Source: Leptofilum sp965223285 (GTDB lineage: Bacteria > Chloroflexota > Anaerolineae > Promineifilales > Promineifilaceae). From it: a stretch of DNA of 64,000 bases. The number at the start of each line of letters is the position of its first letter. The stretch's first letter is position 1. The notes under the pieces were generated by a model. That model ran no database searches and was not told the origin of the DNA. It worked only from the letters and a program-made list of their open reading frames with translations. Position numbers and translations under genes: made by a program. The stretch covers positions 4,898,001-4,962,000 of the forward strand of contig NZ_OZ244997.1 of NCBI RefSeq assembly GCF_965223285.1. Direction: 5' to 3'. This document shows positions 25,926 to 33,632 of this stretch, one piece after another.

Positions 25926-26735
25926 TTAATCGTCCTGGCCGAAGTAGGCGTTCCAGGCGTCCAAATCTTTGTCGCTAAGGTTATGGGGGTTGGGGGATTT
26001 TTTCTTCTTTTGAGGGCGGGGCTTGGCTTTTTTAGTTTCAGTGGTTGGTTTGTTAATGGATTGTGGTTCCTGCTTCGGTTCGCCGCCAAAGAGGGTGAGC
26101 CATTCAAGTAGCTCTTCATCGCTCAGTTCAGGATTTTCTCGGTCGCTGCTGGCAGGTGGTTTGGGAATGGCTTCCGCTTCTTCCGGTTCTGGCTCAGGTT
26201 CAGGGATGAGGCGGTTGGGCGGGATTGGCTTGGGGCGGTTGCGGAGCGCGTTTTCGTCCACAGGGCCAAACAGATCGAGCCATTCGCTAACTTCGGCGTC
26301 GCTAATCACCGGGTCTTCATCGGTGATAGTAGGGCCGGGTAAGATGCGTTCTTCTTTGTCGTCGTTGAGGCGGTGGGCAAATTGCTCGCTGCGAATGTGG
26401 GGCATTTTGCGCTTCTTGGCGGCGTTGATGATTTCCTGGTCGCTGGTGACGAGGCGGAATTCGGGCGGGTTGTTGACGCGGTTGATGCGGGCAATGATGA
26501 GGGAATCGGCCGTTTTCCCCTGGCGAACAAATATCACTTTTACCTGGGAGTTGGAGAGGTTGACATTATGCCCGCCGGGGATGCCGCCGTCAAAATAAAC
26601 GGTGACGACGCGCTTGGCGGATACGGCCGTCCACTGCCTTAATTTCAAAATCAGTTGAATTTCATCGTCGGGGTCGCTCAGGTCAATGTCTGGCAGCTTG
26701 GCGATGAGGTTGTGGCCGTCAATTAGGTAATGCAT
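25926..26735 (-). CDS. NYN-domain (YacP-like) RNase with three C-terminal EWLxLFG motifs
   Basis: Residues 1-115 form a PIN-like NYN domain: YLIDGHNLIAKL with the catalytic acidic residue, VYFDGG, then RLVTSDQEI. YacP relatives cleave or bind RNA with the ribosome-associated decay machinery. The remainder is a low-complexity tail with three copies of one motif: ISDAEVSEWLDLFG, LSDEELLEWLTLFG and LSDKDLDAWNAYFG, separated by Pro/Glu/Lys-rich linkers. These look like repeated docking peptides. The stop is 2 bases from that of the convergent sigma factor gene. Confidence 0.85.
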   Translation of the reverse strand: MHYLIDGHNLIAKLPDIDLSDPDDEIQLILKLRQWTAVSAKRVVTVYFDGGIPGGHNVNLSNSQVKVIFVRQGKTADSLIIARINRVNNPPEFRLVTSDQEIINAAKKRKMPHIRSEQFAHRLNDDKEERILPGPTITDEDPVISDAEVSEWLDLFGPVDENALRNRPKPIPPNRLIPEPEPEPEEAEAIPKPPASSDRENPELSDEELLEWLTLFGGEPKQEPQSINKPTTETKKAKPRPQKKKKSPNPHNLSDKDLDAWNAYFGQDD

Positions 26736-26766
26736 GAGATTAAGTGTGCAAGTTTGAATATTAGGC

Positions 26767-27801
26767 TTATTTTAGCACCAGCGGGAGGAATTGTTTATTG
26801 GAAAGTTGTGAGAGGTCAATGTACCAGGGAACGGCCGTTGCCTCTGATCTAAAAAATTCTTGCAGCATTCCGGCGACTTTGGCGGCCCCGCTGTCAGAAG
26901 GATGGGTGCCATCATCCACAAAATCGCTGCACAGCCAGGTGAGGCCATCGCTGCGTGGCGTGAGCCCATCGGCCCACAAGTACGGCCCCCAGGCCAGCCA
27001 GGGCGCATTCACGGTTCCCAACATCGGATCATAGTTCAGGTCTGGATTGCCGTTGATTTGCTCTTCAATGAGCCATTTGACGCCGAAGCCGCTTTGGTAC
27101 GCTTCTGGCTCTGGGCTGAGGTCAGTGGAGGCGTAGCCTGCGTAAATGCGGCTGGAAAGGTAGATGATTTTGAGGTTGGGGAAGCGATCTTTGGCAATTT
27201 GTACAATGGCTTGCAGTTGATCCCGCAAGATTTGGGCATCTGTGGGGAACTGTTCGCTGGGATCAACATTGCTGCGAACCTGCTTCATCCAAATGATTTG
27301 CACTTGTTGTGGCGTTAGGCCATCCATTGCCAGCCGCTGATCAACATTGGGCCAGAAATCATCGGTGGGATTTGAGATGTTTTCGGCCGTTTTGCCACCT
27401 TGCGCCCCGTTGACGATGGCGACGTTGGCGGCGCGGAGCGGGTCATTTTCTGCCAGGCTCATAAACGCCTGGAACTCTTGGGACGTGTTGGACATGCCGA
27501 TGGAGAGGAGGACGATACGGCCGTTTCCCACATCAACTTGCCCGCTACTGTTCAACGGCTGGATGCTGTTGGCAATTGCCAAACCAGCTTCGGCATGGGC
27601 AGCGGGCAGCTCGTTGCTGCCGTTGGGGTACAGGCCGCCCTGGCTGCCCAGGTGTGTTCCCGCGCCCAAATCATTTAGCGGTACAAAGCCCACCGAGGTG
27701 ACGCCACATTCCGAGGCAAACGTTTGGCTGGGGTGAGGGATGGCAAGGGTGAGCAGGGTAAGTGCTAAGAGTAGAAGAGTGAGTTTGGCTTGGTTTGGCA
27801 T
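26767..27801 (-). CDS. Exported SGNH-hydrolase-like protein
   Basis: The start at the ATG of MPNQAKLTLLLL gives a clear signal peptide with a likely cleavage after QTFA; the longer TTG-started frame to 27840 is unlikely. The mature part has VLLSIGMSNTSQEF (a possible block I serine), VNGAQGGK, and near the end DDGTHPSDSGAAKVAGM, which fits the catalytic Asp-x-x-His of SGNH esterases. It resembles sialate O-acetylesterase-like proteins. The chain ends FLPLVLK, a tail also seen in modified form at 1933. The substrate is unknown, probably an acetylated glycan. Confidence 0.7.
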   Translation of the reverse strand: MPNQAKLTLLLLALTLLTLAIPHPSQTFASECGVTSVGFVPLNDLGAGTHLGSQGGLYPNGSNELPAAHAEAGLAIANSIQPLNSSGQVDVGNGRIVLLSIGMSNTSQEFQAFMSLAENDPLRAANVAIVNGAQGGKTAENISNPTDDFWPNVDQRLAMDGLTPQQVQIIWMKQVRSNVDPSEQFPTDAQILRDQLQAIVQIAKDRFPNLKIIYLSSRIYAGYASTDLSPEPEAYQSGFGVKWLIEEQINGNPDLNYDPMLGTVNAPWLAWGPYLWADGLTPRSDGLTWLCSDFVDDGTHPSDSGAAKVAGMLQEFFRSEATAVPWYIDLSQLSNKQFLPLVLK

Positions 27802-27823
27802 ATACCGAAATGAGTGTGTGTTT

Positions 27824-28765
27824 TTACCTCCATATTTCAACCTGAAATTCAGGGAAAAACGCCCTAAATTTTTCGAGGATTTCTCTCCTTAAAGAATCCA
27901 TTTCATGGCAGGCGTTTGACGATAAAAAGTAAACAGGACAATCTTCACGACCACAGCCACAAGCTCTAATTGCACCGATTCTCAAAAGATTTTCAAACGA
28001 AGCACGCAGCTTTTGTAGATCAACTACAATCTCTCTCAAAGTGTCTCGTACTTCTATGTCTCGGATCTCGTTTAGAGGAGGAAATCTCTTGATTATGGTT
28101 CCATCACGGAGCCTGTGAATTCCTGTTTGGAGAGCTTCAATGGTGTCGCCGATGGCCTTTTTGAAATGCGGCAAGTTGCTTTCGCGATAGAAAGGAGTTG
28201 TAAAGGCAGGTCTGTCAAAACAGGAAGCATAAGCTGTAAGTATCTTGTTATCGTCGAATTTTTCGTCTTTTAGAATAAAAGCAGAAATTTCTGACACACT
28301 TTCGGGGAAAGCTTCTCCTTCACAAAATCTACGAATAAGAGAAGGAGTGTCCTTTCGAAGCCTTTCTTCAAATTCGGTTCCGCTCCAGATTTCCACGGCG
28401 AATATGCCTTTACTTTTTGCATATTCGTCAATACGATTTCTCATATTAGCTGAAATCTTCCCTCCAATAATTAAAACAAACTTGCTCGGCACCTGATTAG
28501 GCCCAGAACATATCTTATCAATGTCTTCTTTAGCTTTTTTAAATGTAAGTCTTTGATGATTGGCACATTGATAACAGATGGTAGAAATCCGATGTCGATT
28601 TGATAAAACTCCCCAAATGTCCCTTCCACGATCCGAACCAAGTTGTCCGTACCACTCAATCAAATCCCATTCTTCTGTACGAAGGAGATAGGCGAATGCT
28701 AAACGCTCGAACTCATAACCGCTACGATCTTCAAAATGGATAGGTTGTACGATTATTTCTGGCAT
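27824..28765 (-). CDS. Restriction-endonuclease-like protein (degenerate Mrr-type core)
   Basis: Residues 16-75 resemble the Mrr/PD-(D/E)xK fold: YEFERLAFAYLL, then GSDRGRDIWG (D45, D49) and CYQCANHQRLTF. The usual Q-x-K carries alanine (A68) in place of the catalytic lysine, unless a nearby lysine (FKKAK) substitutes. The C-terminal half is helical with a cysteine cluster near 280 (ACGCGREDCPVYF). The gene is strongly A+T-rich, lacks ACGGCCGT and lies next to a duplicated methyltransferase end and a toxin-antitoxin pair, which suggests acquisition. A GGGGA ribosome site precedes the ATG at 28765. The function is unproven. Confidence 0.55.
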   Translation of the reverse strand: MPEIIVQPIHFEDRSGYEFERLAFAYLLRTEEWDLIEWYGQLGSDRGRDIWGVLSNRHRISTICYQCANHQRLTFKKAKEDIDKICSGPNQVPSKFVLIIGGKISANMRNRIDEYAKSKGIFAVEIWSGTEFEERLRKDTPSLIRRFCEGEAFPESVSEISAFILKDEKFDDNKILTAYASCFDRPAFTTPFYRESNLPHFKKAIGDTIEALQTGIHRLRDGTIIKRFPPLNEIRDIEVRDTLREIVVDLQKLRASFENLLRIGAIRACGCGREDCPVYFLSSNACHEMDSLRREILEKFRAFFPEFQVEIWR

Positions 28766-28786
28766 CAAAAATTCCCCAAAGTTGAC

Positions 28787-29081
28787 TCAGAACTTATAGT
28801 TAGAATCTACCAAAAGTTGATTAAGGTAAGGTTCGACTTGCCAAAATTGTTGGAGTTGAGTGTATTCGGCCATTGCTTGCCCTGAGTTTGCCGAAGGGGC
28901 CGTTTCTCCCCCGCTATCACCTTTCTTCACAGCCCGCAAAAGCAGATTTTTGGGCGTGTGGTCTGGCGAAATGAACTCCATTGCCGACACTTGGTAGCCG
29001 TGCATCCGCAGAATGGCGGCGCGGAAGGCGTCGGTGAGGATGTCGCCCAGGCGTTCGTGCAGCAGGTTATGGCGCAAAACG
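28787..29081 (-). pseudogene. Duplicated 3' fragment of the methyltransferase gene at 29766
   Basis: About 95 codons match the C-terminus of the protein encoded at 29766-30968 at about 90 percent of residues (RHNLLHERLGDILTDAFRAA and onward, to QVEPYLNQLL). There is no start or ribosome site of its own. DNA similarity to 29783-30054 stops abruptly at 29081, one base from the antitoxin stop codon. In the intact copy that breakpoint lies inside an ACGGCCGT palindrome. Confidence 0.85.
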
Positions 29082-29082
29082 A

Positions 29083-29364
29083 CTAGACCAAAGCAACCTG
29101 TAATCGTTTGCCGAGGGCGAGGGCTGCTTTTTCAAGCGTGGTCAGCGTAGCAGATTCATTACTTGGGTCGAGCAATCTGTCCACAGCGGCACGGCTAGTT
29201 TGCATTCGCCTCGCCATCTCCGCTTTTGACAATCTTTGTTGTTCCATTAGCTGAGAGATTTGGAAAGCAATAACGCGCTTGATGGCAACCGCTTCTGCCT
29301 CAGCTAAAAGGCCTTCCTCCGCTAAAAAATCATCCAACGTGTCACCGATATGTTTCTCGTCCAT
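29083..29364 (-). CDS. HigA-like antitoxin (XRE-type helix-turn-helix)
   Basis: This 93-residue protein has a helix-turn-helix from about 45 to 85 (QRLSKAEMARRMQTSRAAVDRLLDP). It should bind and neutralise the toxin encoded just upstream and repress their shared promoter. It begins 2 bases after the toxin stop, with GAGGA before its ATG. The order toxin then antitoxin is that of higBA pairs. The pair is A+T-rich relative to its flanks and has no ACGGCCGT copy. Confidence 0.85.
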   Translation of the reverse strand: MDEKHIGDTLDDFLAEEGLLAEAEAVAIKRVIAFQISQLMEQQRLSKAEMARRMQTSRAAVDRLLDPSNESATLTTLEKAALALGKRLQVALV

Positions 29365-29366
29365 AT

Positions 29367-29711
29367 TTATCCTCGCAGTACCTTCAGACGCTGTTTTGCC
29401 AGTTGTAGATCACTTTTAGGCGTTTTTTGTGATTTCTTAATGAAGCCATGTAGCAAAATCATTCTGTCGCCATCAACGGTAAAAATAACTCTAGCGATAC
29501 GGTTCTGGATTCTGGAGCGTACTTCCCATAAGTCTCGTTCTAGCTTGCGAATAAGTGGCATACCAAGCGGCCAACCAAATTGGGCAGTTTTTAGATCGTT
29601 GCCAATAACTTTTCTATCTTCGACGGGCAATCCTTTTAACCAATCACGAACAGGCTGCTTATTATTGGCTGTTTTGAAAAAGTAGACCTGTAAGCGCGGT
29701 TCGCCATTCAT
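29367..29711 (-). CDS. HigB-like toxin (RelE superfamily, Gp49 type)
   Basis: This 114-residue protein of the phage Gp49/HigB family has the core LWEVRSRIQNRIARVIFTVDG and the C-terminal LLHGFIKKSQKTPKSD. Relatives cut mRNA at the ribosome. It is the first gene of a two-gene operon with the antitoxin at 29083. A TACACT box lies six bases before the ATG and no ribosome site is seen, so its transcript may be leaderless. The pair lies between a methyltransferase gene and a copy of that gene's 3' end. Confidence 0.85.
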   Translation of the reverse strand: MNGEPRLQVYFFKTANNKQPVRDWLKGLPVEDRKVIGNDLKTAQFGWPLGMPLIRKLERDLWEVRSRIQNRIARVIFTVDGDRMILLHGFIKKSQKTPKSDLQLAKQRLKVLRG

Positions 29712-29717
29712 GCTGCG

Positions 29718-29723
29718 AGTGTA
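29718..29723 (-). promoter_or_regulatory. -10 box of the toxin-antitoxin operon
   Basis: On the minus strand TACACT lies exactly six bases before the toxin ATG. TTGCTC is found 17 bases upstream of it. The arrangement predicts a leaderless toxin mRNA. Confidence 0.5.
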
Positions 29724-29765
29724 TCATTTTTGGTACGCTTGAGCAAGATAAGAATGCAGCGGTTT

Positions 29766-30968
29766 TCACAATTTGATTGAGAGGAGTTGAGCAAGGTATG
29801 GTTCGACTTGCCAATATTGTTGAAGTTGGGCGTATTCAGCAACTGCTTGCCCTGAGTTTGCCGAAGGGGCCGTTTCCACTCCCACATTATACCCCTTCCT
29901 CACCGCCCGCAATAGCAAATTCTTGGGCGTGTGGTCTGGCGAAATGAACTCCATTGCCGACACTTGGTAGCCGTGCATCCGCAAAATGGCGGCGCGGAAG
30001 GCGTCGGTGAGGATGTCGCCCAAGCGTTCGTGCAACAAATTGTGGCGCAAAACGGCCGTAAATTCAGTTGGAGACGGCCGTTCCCGTAACTGCACCTGCA
30101 AATGATGGTGACAGCAGGGGGCAGCAATGATTACCTTGCTTTGCCAGCGGATGCCCTGGGCCAGCGTATCGTCGGTGGCCGTGTCGCAGGCGTGCAGCGC
30201 CACCACAATGTTGGGCGGTGTGTCGGTCTGGTAATCAATAATCATCCCTTGCTTAAACGTGAGGGCGTCCCAGCCGAGTACCGCAGCAGTTTTTTTATTT
30301 TTGGCAATGAGCTTTTCCTGCCCGTCCACGCCCACGATGCGGGTCTGCTTTCCTAGAATATTGTGCAAATAATGGTAAGCGGCAAACGTCAGATAGGCAC
30401 TGCCGCAGCCAAAATCAATCATGCGGATCGGTTCTGGCAGGGCGGCAATCGCGTCAATCTCATCCAGAATTTTGAGGAAGGCGTTGATTTGCTGGAACTT
30501 GGCGCGATGGTTGGCTTTGATACGGTCGTCCCCCCGCATCACCCCCATCACTTTCAAAAACGGAATGTCCTCCCCCTCAGACAAAATCGTGTTTTTACGC
30601 CGGTCGTGCGCTAAATCCACCGCCTGCGGCTTTTCTGTCGCCTTGCGGTTGATGATGGGTTTGCGCTTCTTACTCAGGTTAATTTGAATCGTTTCAGTTT
30701 GGCTGATGATGTGGAAGTTGCGGAAGGGGAGGGTGAGGGCGTTGTTGAGTTCGGTAACGGCCGTTTCCCCCAAATAATTCTTCACAATGTTCTGTTTCTC
30801 ATCAAAAAAGGAAAATTGCAAATGCCGCTTGCCTCGCACTTCCACCGGGCGCAGTTCCAACTTCTGCCAGCGAATCGTTTGCCCCCGCTGCCGCCCGCTA
30901 AAAGTCGCCCGCACAAAGTTGGCTTCGTCCAGAATTGCGTTGCGAACTGTCTTTTGGTAATCGCTCAT
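29766..30968 (-). CDS. SAM-dependent methyltransferase (METTL25-like)
   Basis: This 400-residue protein has a class I methyltransferase core: SAM motif MIDFGCGSAYLTFAAYHYL at about 185, IVGVDGQEKLI, VVALHACDTATDDTLA and the family marker APCCHHHLQ. These resemble the METTL25/RRNAD1 group; the substrate in bacteria is unclear. A stretch near the C-terminus (SANSGQA) is encoded by a common CCTGAG-type repeat. The 3' quarter is duplicated downstream at 28787-29081 beyond the toxin-antitoxin pair. Confidence 0.82.
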   Translation of the reverse strand: MSDYQKTVRNAILDEANFVRATFSGRQRGQTIRWQKLELRPVEVRGKRHLQFSFFDEKQNIVKNYLGETAVTELNNALTLPFRNFHIISQTETIQINLSKKRKPIINRKATEKPQAVDLAHDRRKNTILSEGEDIPFLKVMGVMRGDDRIKANHRAKFQQINAFLKILDEIDAIAALPEPIRMIDFGCGSAYLTFAAYHYLHNILGKQTRIVGVDGQEKLIAKNKKTAAVLGWDALTFKQGMIIDYQTDTPPNIVVALHACDTATDDTLAQGIRWQSKVIIAAPCCHHHLQVQLRERPSPTEFTAVLRHNLLHERLGDILTDAFRAAILRMHGYQVSAMEFISPDHTPKNLLLRAVRKGYNVGVETAPSANSGQAVAEYAQLQQYWQVEPYLAQLLSIKL

Positions 30969-31065
30969 TATTTTTTATCCGCAGATTGGCGCAACTTGCG
31001 CTTGCAGATTAACGCAGATTTGTTTTCTGCACTCAAAATCTCTTTTTTCTCTTTGGTCTCTGTGG

Positions 31066-33396
31066 CTAAAGAATTTCCAGATTGGCAAAGCTGGCCGCCA
31101 GCCGCTTCACGCCCACGTCGGCAAAGGCCACCGACACTTCCTCGTCGTTGCCCGTTAGCTTGCTTTCAATGACCGTGCCCTCGCCAAACTTTTTGTGGCG
31201 CACTTTTTGGCCTGTTTTGTACTTGGCAACTTGTGGGCCGCTGGGTGTCAGATCATCCTCTTCGTGGTGGGGTTTGGGTAGGTTGGCTGGACGGTTGTTG
31301 ATGCGTGACTGGCCGCTGTTTTGGGTGCTGTCTGCCCAAGAGTAGCTTTTGCGGCTGGCTGGGCGAGAGCTGCTGCGTTGGGAGGCACGCCCGTAGCCCG
31401 AAGACCTGCTACCAGATGACCAATTCCAACTGCTGGCCTGCCGAAAACTGTTTTCGCGCCGCTGTTTAGCCGTACCGCCCTCGGTTAAATCCAGCGGAAT
31501 CTCTTGCAAGAAGCGAGAGGGAATGGCCACTTCTGTCTCGCCGAAAAAGGTGCGGCGAAAGGCGTGCGTGATAAACACAACATCCTTGGCGCGGGTAATG
31601 CCGACGTAAAACAGACGCCGCTCTTCGGCCATCGATTCGCTGTCTTCCATCGACCGGCTATGGGGCAGCACCCCATCTTCCAACCCGGTGAGAAACACCA
31701 CGGGAAATTCCAGCCCCTTGGCCGCATGCAGCGTCAGCAGCGTCACCGCCTTAGGGTCATCTTCCAGATCGTCTGTCTCGGAGACAAGGGCCACCTGCTC
31801 CAGAAATTCGCTCAGCGTCAAGCCTTCGCCCATAAGCGCCACACCGCGCAGCTCCATCACGTTGGCCCAGCGGTCGCGCGCTTCATCCACATCTTTGGCA
31901 CTGTTTTCGATGTAGTCACGGTAAGCCGTTTGCTCCAAAATGAGATCGAGTAGGTCGCCAACGGTAGCGGAATCCCGCACGGTGAGCCAAGCGTTGAGCA
32001 TGTTGCCAAAGTTGCTGAGTGCGTTGAAGGCACGCCCCCGGAACGGATGCTGCACCTCCGGATCAGTCGCCAAGCGAACCACCGCCTCGCTAGGGGACAT
32101 GCTGTTGTAGAACGCCCACTCCTGCAAATTTTCCTGCGTCTTTTTGCCAATGCCGCGCGTGGGCGTGTTGATGACGCGGGCAAAGCTCACAGAGTCCAGC
32201 GGATTGTGCACCAGCCGCAGGTAGGCGATCACGTCTTTTACCTCGCGCCGCTTGTAAAATTGGGTAGCTCCTACTAGCTTGTACGGCATTTGGGCGCGGA
32301 TGAACGCTTCTTCCAAAGCGCGGGATTGGGCGTTGGTGCGGTACATCACCGCCATTTCGCCGGGTGAGTAACCTTGGAGTCGCAAATTTTGAATCTGGTT
32401 TATCACCACTTCCGCTTCTTCGCGCTCGTCGTACACTTCGCGCACGGTGATCTTTTCGCCACCCTGGCGCGTGGTGAACAGCTCTTTGTGGACGCGGTTT
32501 TTATTTTGCTTGATGACCGCCTTGGCCACGTCCAAAATAATTTGGGTGGAGCGATAATTTTGCTCTAGTAAGATGAGTTCGGCGTCTGGGTACGTTTCGC
32601 GGAATTTATTGATGTTGCGGTAGTCGGCCCCGCGCCATTTGTAGATGGATTGGTCGGAATCGCCAACGGCAAAGATGTTTTGATGCGCGGAAGCCAACCG
32701 TTGCAGCAGGCCATATTGGGCAGTGTTGGTGTCTTGGAACTCGTCTACCAGAATGTGACGGTATCGCTCCTGATATTTTTGCAGCACATCGGGCCGTTGG
32801 TCGAACAGCAGCACGGTGTTCATGAGCAGGTCATCAAAATCCATGGCGTTGTTGGCCATGAGCACCTGCTGGTAGCGAGCGTAAACGCGCTTGGTCACTT
32901 CGGCAATGTAGTTGCCCGCAGCGTACAGTTCAGCCGTGATTAGTTCGTTTTTGGCATTGCTGATGCCGTTGAGCATTTTGTTGACGGGGAATTTCTTGTC
33001 GTCAAGGTTCAAATCTTTGAGGGCTTGTTTAACCACTTGCTGCTGATCGGCCGTATCAAAAATGACAAAATCGCGCTCGTACCCTTCCAAATTGTCGCTT
33101 TCTTGCCGCAAAATCCGGGCGCAGGTGGCGTGGAAGGTGCCCATCGTCAGGCCACGCGGACGGCCGTCTAGCAATTCTTCAATCCGATGGTTCATCTCTT
33201 TGGCCGCTTTGTTCGTAAACGTCACCGCCATGATTTGCCACGGTGCCACGTTCATCTCCCGAATGAGATGAACAATGCGATGAGTGAGGACGCGGGTTTT
33301 GCCGCTGCCCGGCCCGGCCAGTACCAAAATGGGGCCCTCTCCAGCGGTAACGGCCGTTACTTGTGCTTCATTCAAGCCTTCAAGGTAAAAAGTCAT
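31066..33396 (-). CDS. pcrA: ATP-dependent DNA helicase PcrA/UvrD
   Basis: A superfamily 1 3'-5' helicase for repair and for clearing replication forks. Seen are the Q motif (LNEAQVTAV), Walker A (AGPGSGKTRVL), DEFQDTN (Walker B), GDSDQSIYKWRGAD, LEQNYRST, LLTLHAAKGLEF and the final arginine motif VGITRAKD. A Ser/Arg-rich flexible linker leads to a C-terminal Tudor-like domain (GQKVRHKKFGEGTV) used by PcrA to bind RNA polymerase. I take the ATG at 33396: a TACAAT box lies six bases upstream. A GTG at 33417 is the alternative. The length, 776 residues, is normal. Confidence 0.95.
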   Translation of the reverse strand: MTFYLEGLNEAQVTAVTAGEGPILVLAGPGSGKTRVLTHRIVHLIREMNVAPWQIMAVTFTNKAAKEMNHRIEELLDGRPRGLTMGTFHATCARILRQESDNLEGYERDFVIFDTADQQQVVKQALKDLNLDDKKFPVNKMLNGISNAKNELITAELYAAGNYIAEVTKRVYARYQQVLMANNAMDFDDLLMNTVLLFDQRPDVLQKYQERYRHILVDEFQDTNTAQYGLLQRLASAHQNIFAVGDSDQSIYKWRGADYRNINKFRETYPDAELILLEQNYRSTQIILDVAKAVIKQNKNRVHKELFTTRQGGEKITVREVYDEREEAEVVINQIQNLRLQGYSPGEMAVMYRTNAQSRALEEAFIRAQMPYKLVGATQFYKRREVKDVIAYLRLVHNPLDSVSFARVINTPTRGIGKKTQENLQEWAFYNSMSPSEAVVRLATDPEVQHPFRGRAFNALSNFGNMLNAWLTVRDSATVGDLLDLILEQTAYRDYIENSAKDVDEARDRWANVMELRGVALMGEGLTLSEFLEQVALVSETDDLEDDPKAVTLLTLHAAKGLEFPVVFLTGLEDGVLPHSRSMEDSESMAEERRLFYVGITRAKDVVFITHAFRRTFFGETEVAIPSRFLQEIPLDLTEGGTAKQRRENSFRQASSWNWSSGSRSSGYGRASQRSSSRPASRKSYSWADSTQNSGQSRINNRPANLPKPHHEEDDLTPSGPQVAKYKTGQKVRHKKFGEGTVIESKLTGNDEEVSVAFADVGVKRLAASFANLEIL

Positions 33397-33402
33397 GGGG
33401 TT

Positions 33403-33408
33403 ATTGTA
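33403..33408 (-). promoter_or_regulatory. -10 box six bases before the pcrA start (leaderless?)
   Basis: On the minus strand TACAAT, then AACCCC, then the ATG at 33396. No Shine-Dalgarno sequence is present. The spacing is the same as at 8436, 29718 and 58297. Confidence 0.5.
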
Positions 33409-33462
33409 ACGTGACACGTAGGGTTTGGCATATCAAAATGGTGGGCGAATGAAGATTGGTAG

Positions 33463-33526
33463 GGGCGAGGCGGTGGCGGAAAATGTGTGATTGCACGAAC
33501 CATCTGTTCTCGCCACCGCCTCGCCC
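33463..33526. repeat. GGGCGAGGC-type hairpin, copy B
   Basis: Perfect 16-base arms (33463-33478 and 33511-33526) enclose a 32-base loop, between pcrA and the permease gene. The arms are identical to those at 58217-58279, while the loops differ. It begins with TAGGGGCGAGG. Confidence 0.85.
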
Positions 33527-33566
33527 AATTGCCACAATGGTCAGGTGGTTTGCAATGCAAAAGCAA

Positions 33567-33632
33567 AGGGGCAAGGCAATCGGAGAGAAGGTTTTTCGTC
33601 AGGCCAAGATCGTGGCCGATTGCCTCGCCCCT
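33567..33632. repeat. GGGC(G/A)AGGC-type hairpin, copy C, supplying the permease stop codon
   Basis: Arms of 17 bases (33567-33583 and 33616-33632) have one mismatch. The outer end, read on the minus strand as TAGGGGCGAGGC, contains the TAG stop codon of the permease gene at 33631. It probably works as its terminator. Confidence 0.8.
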
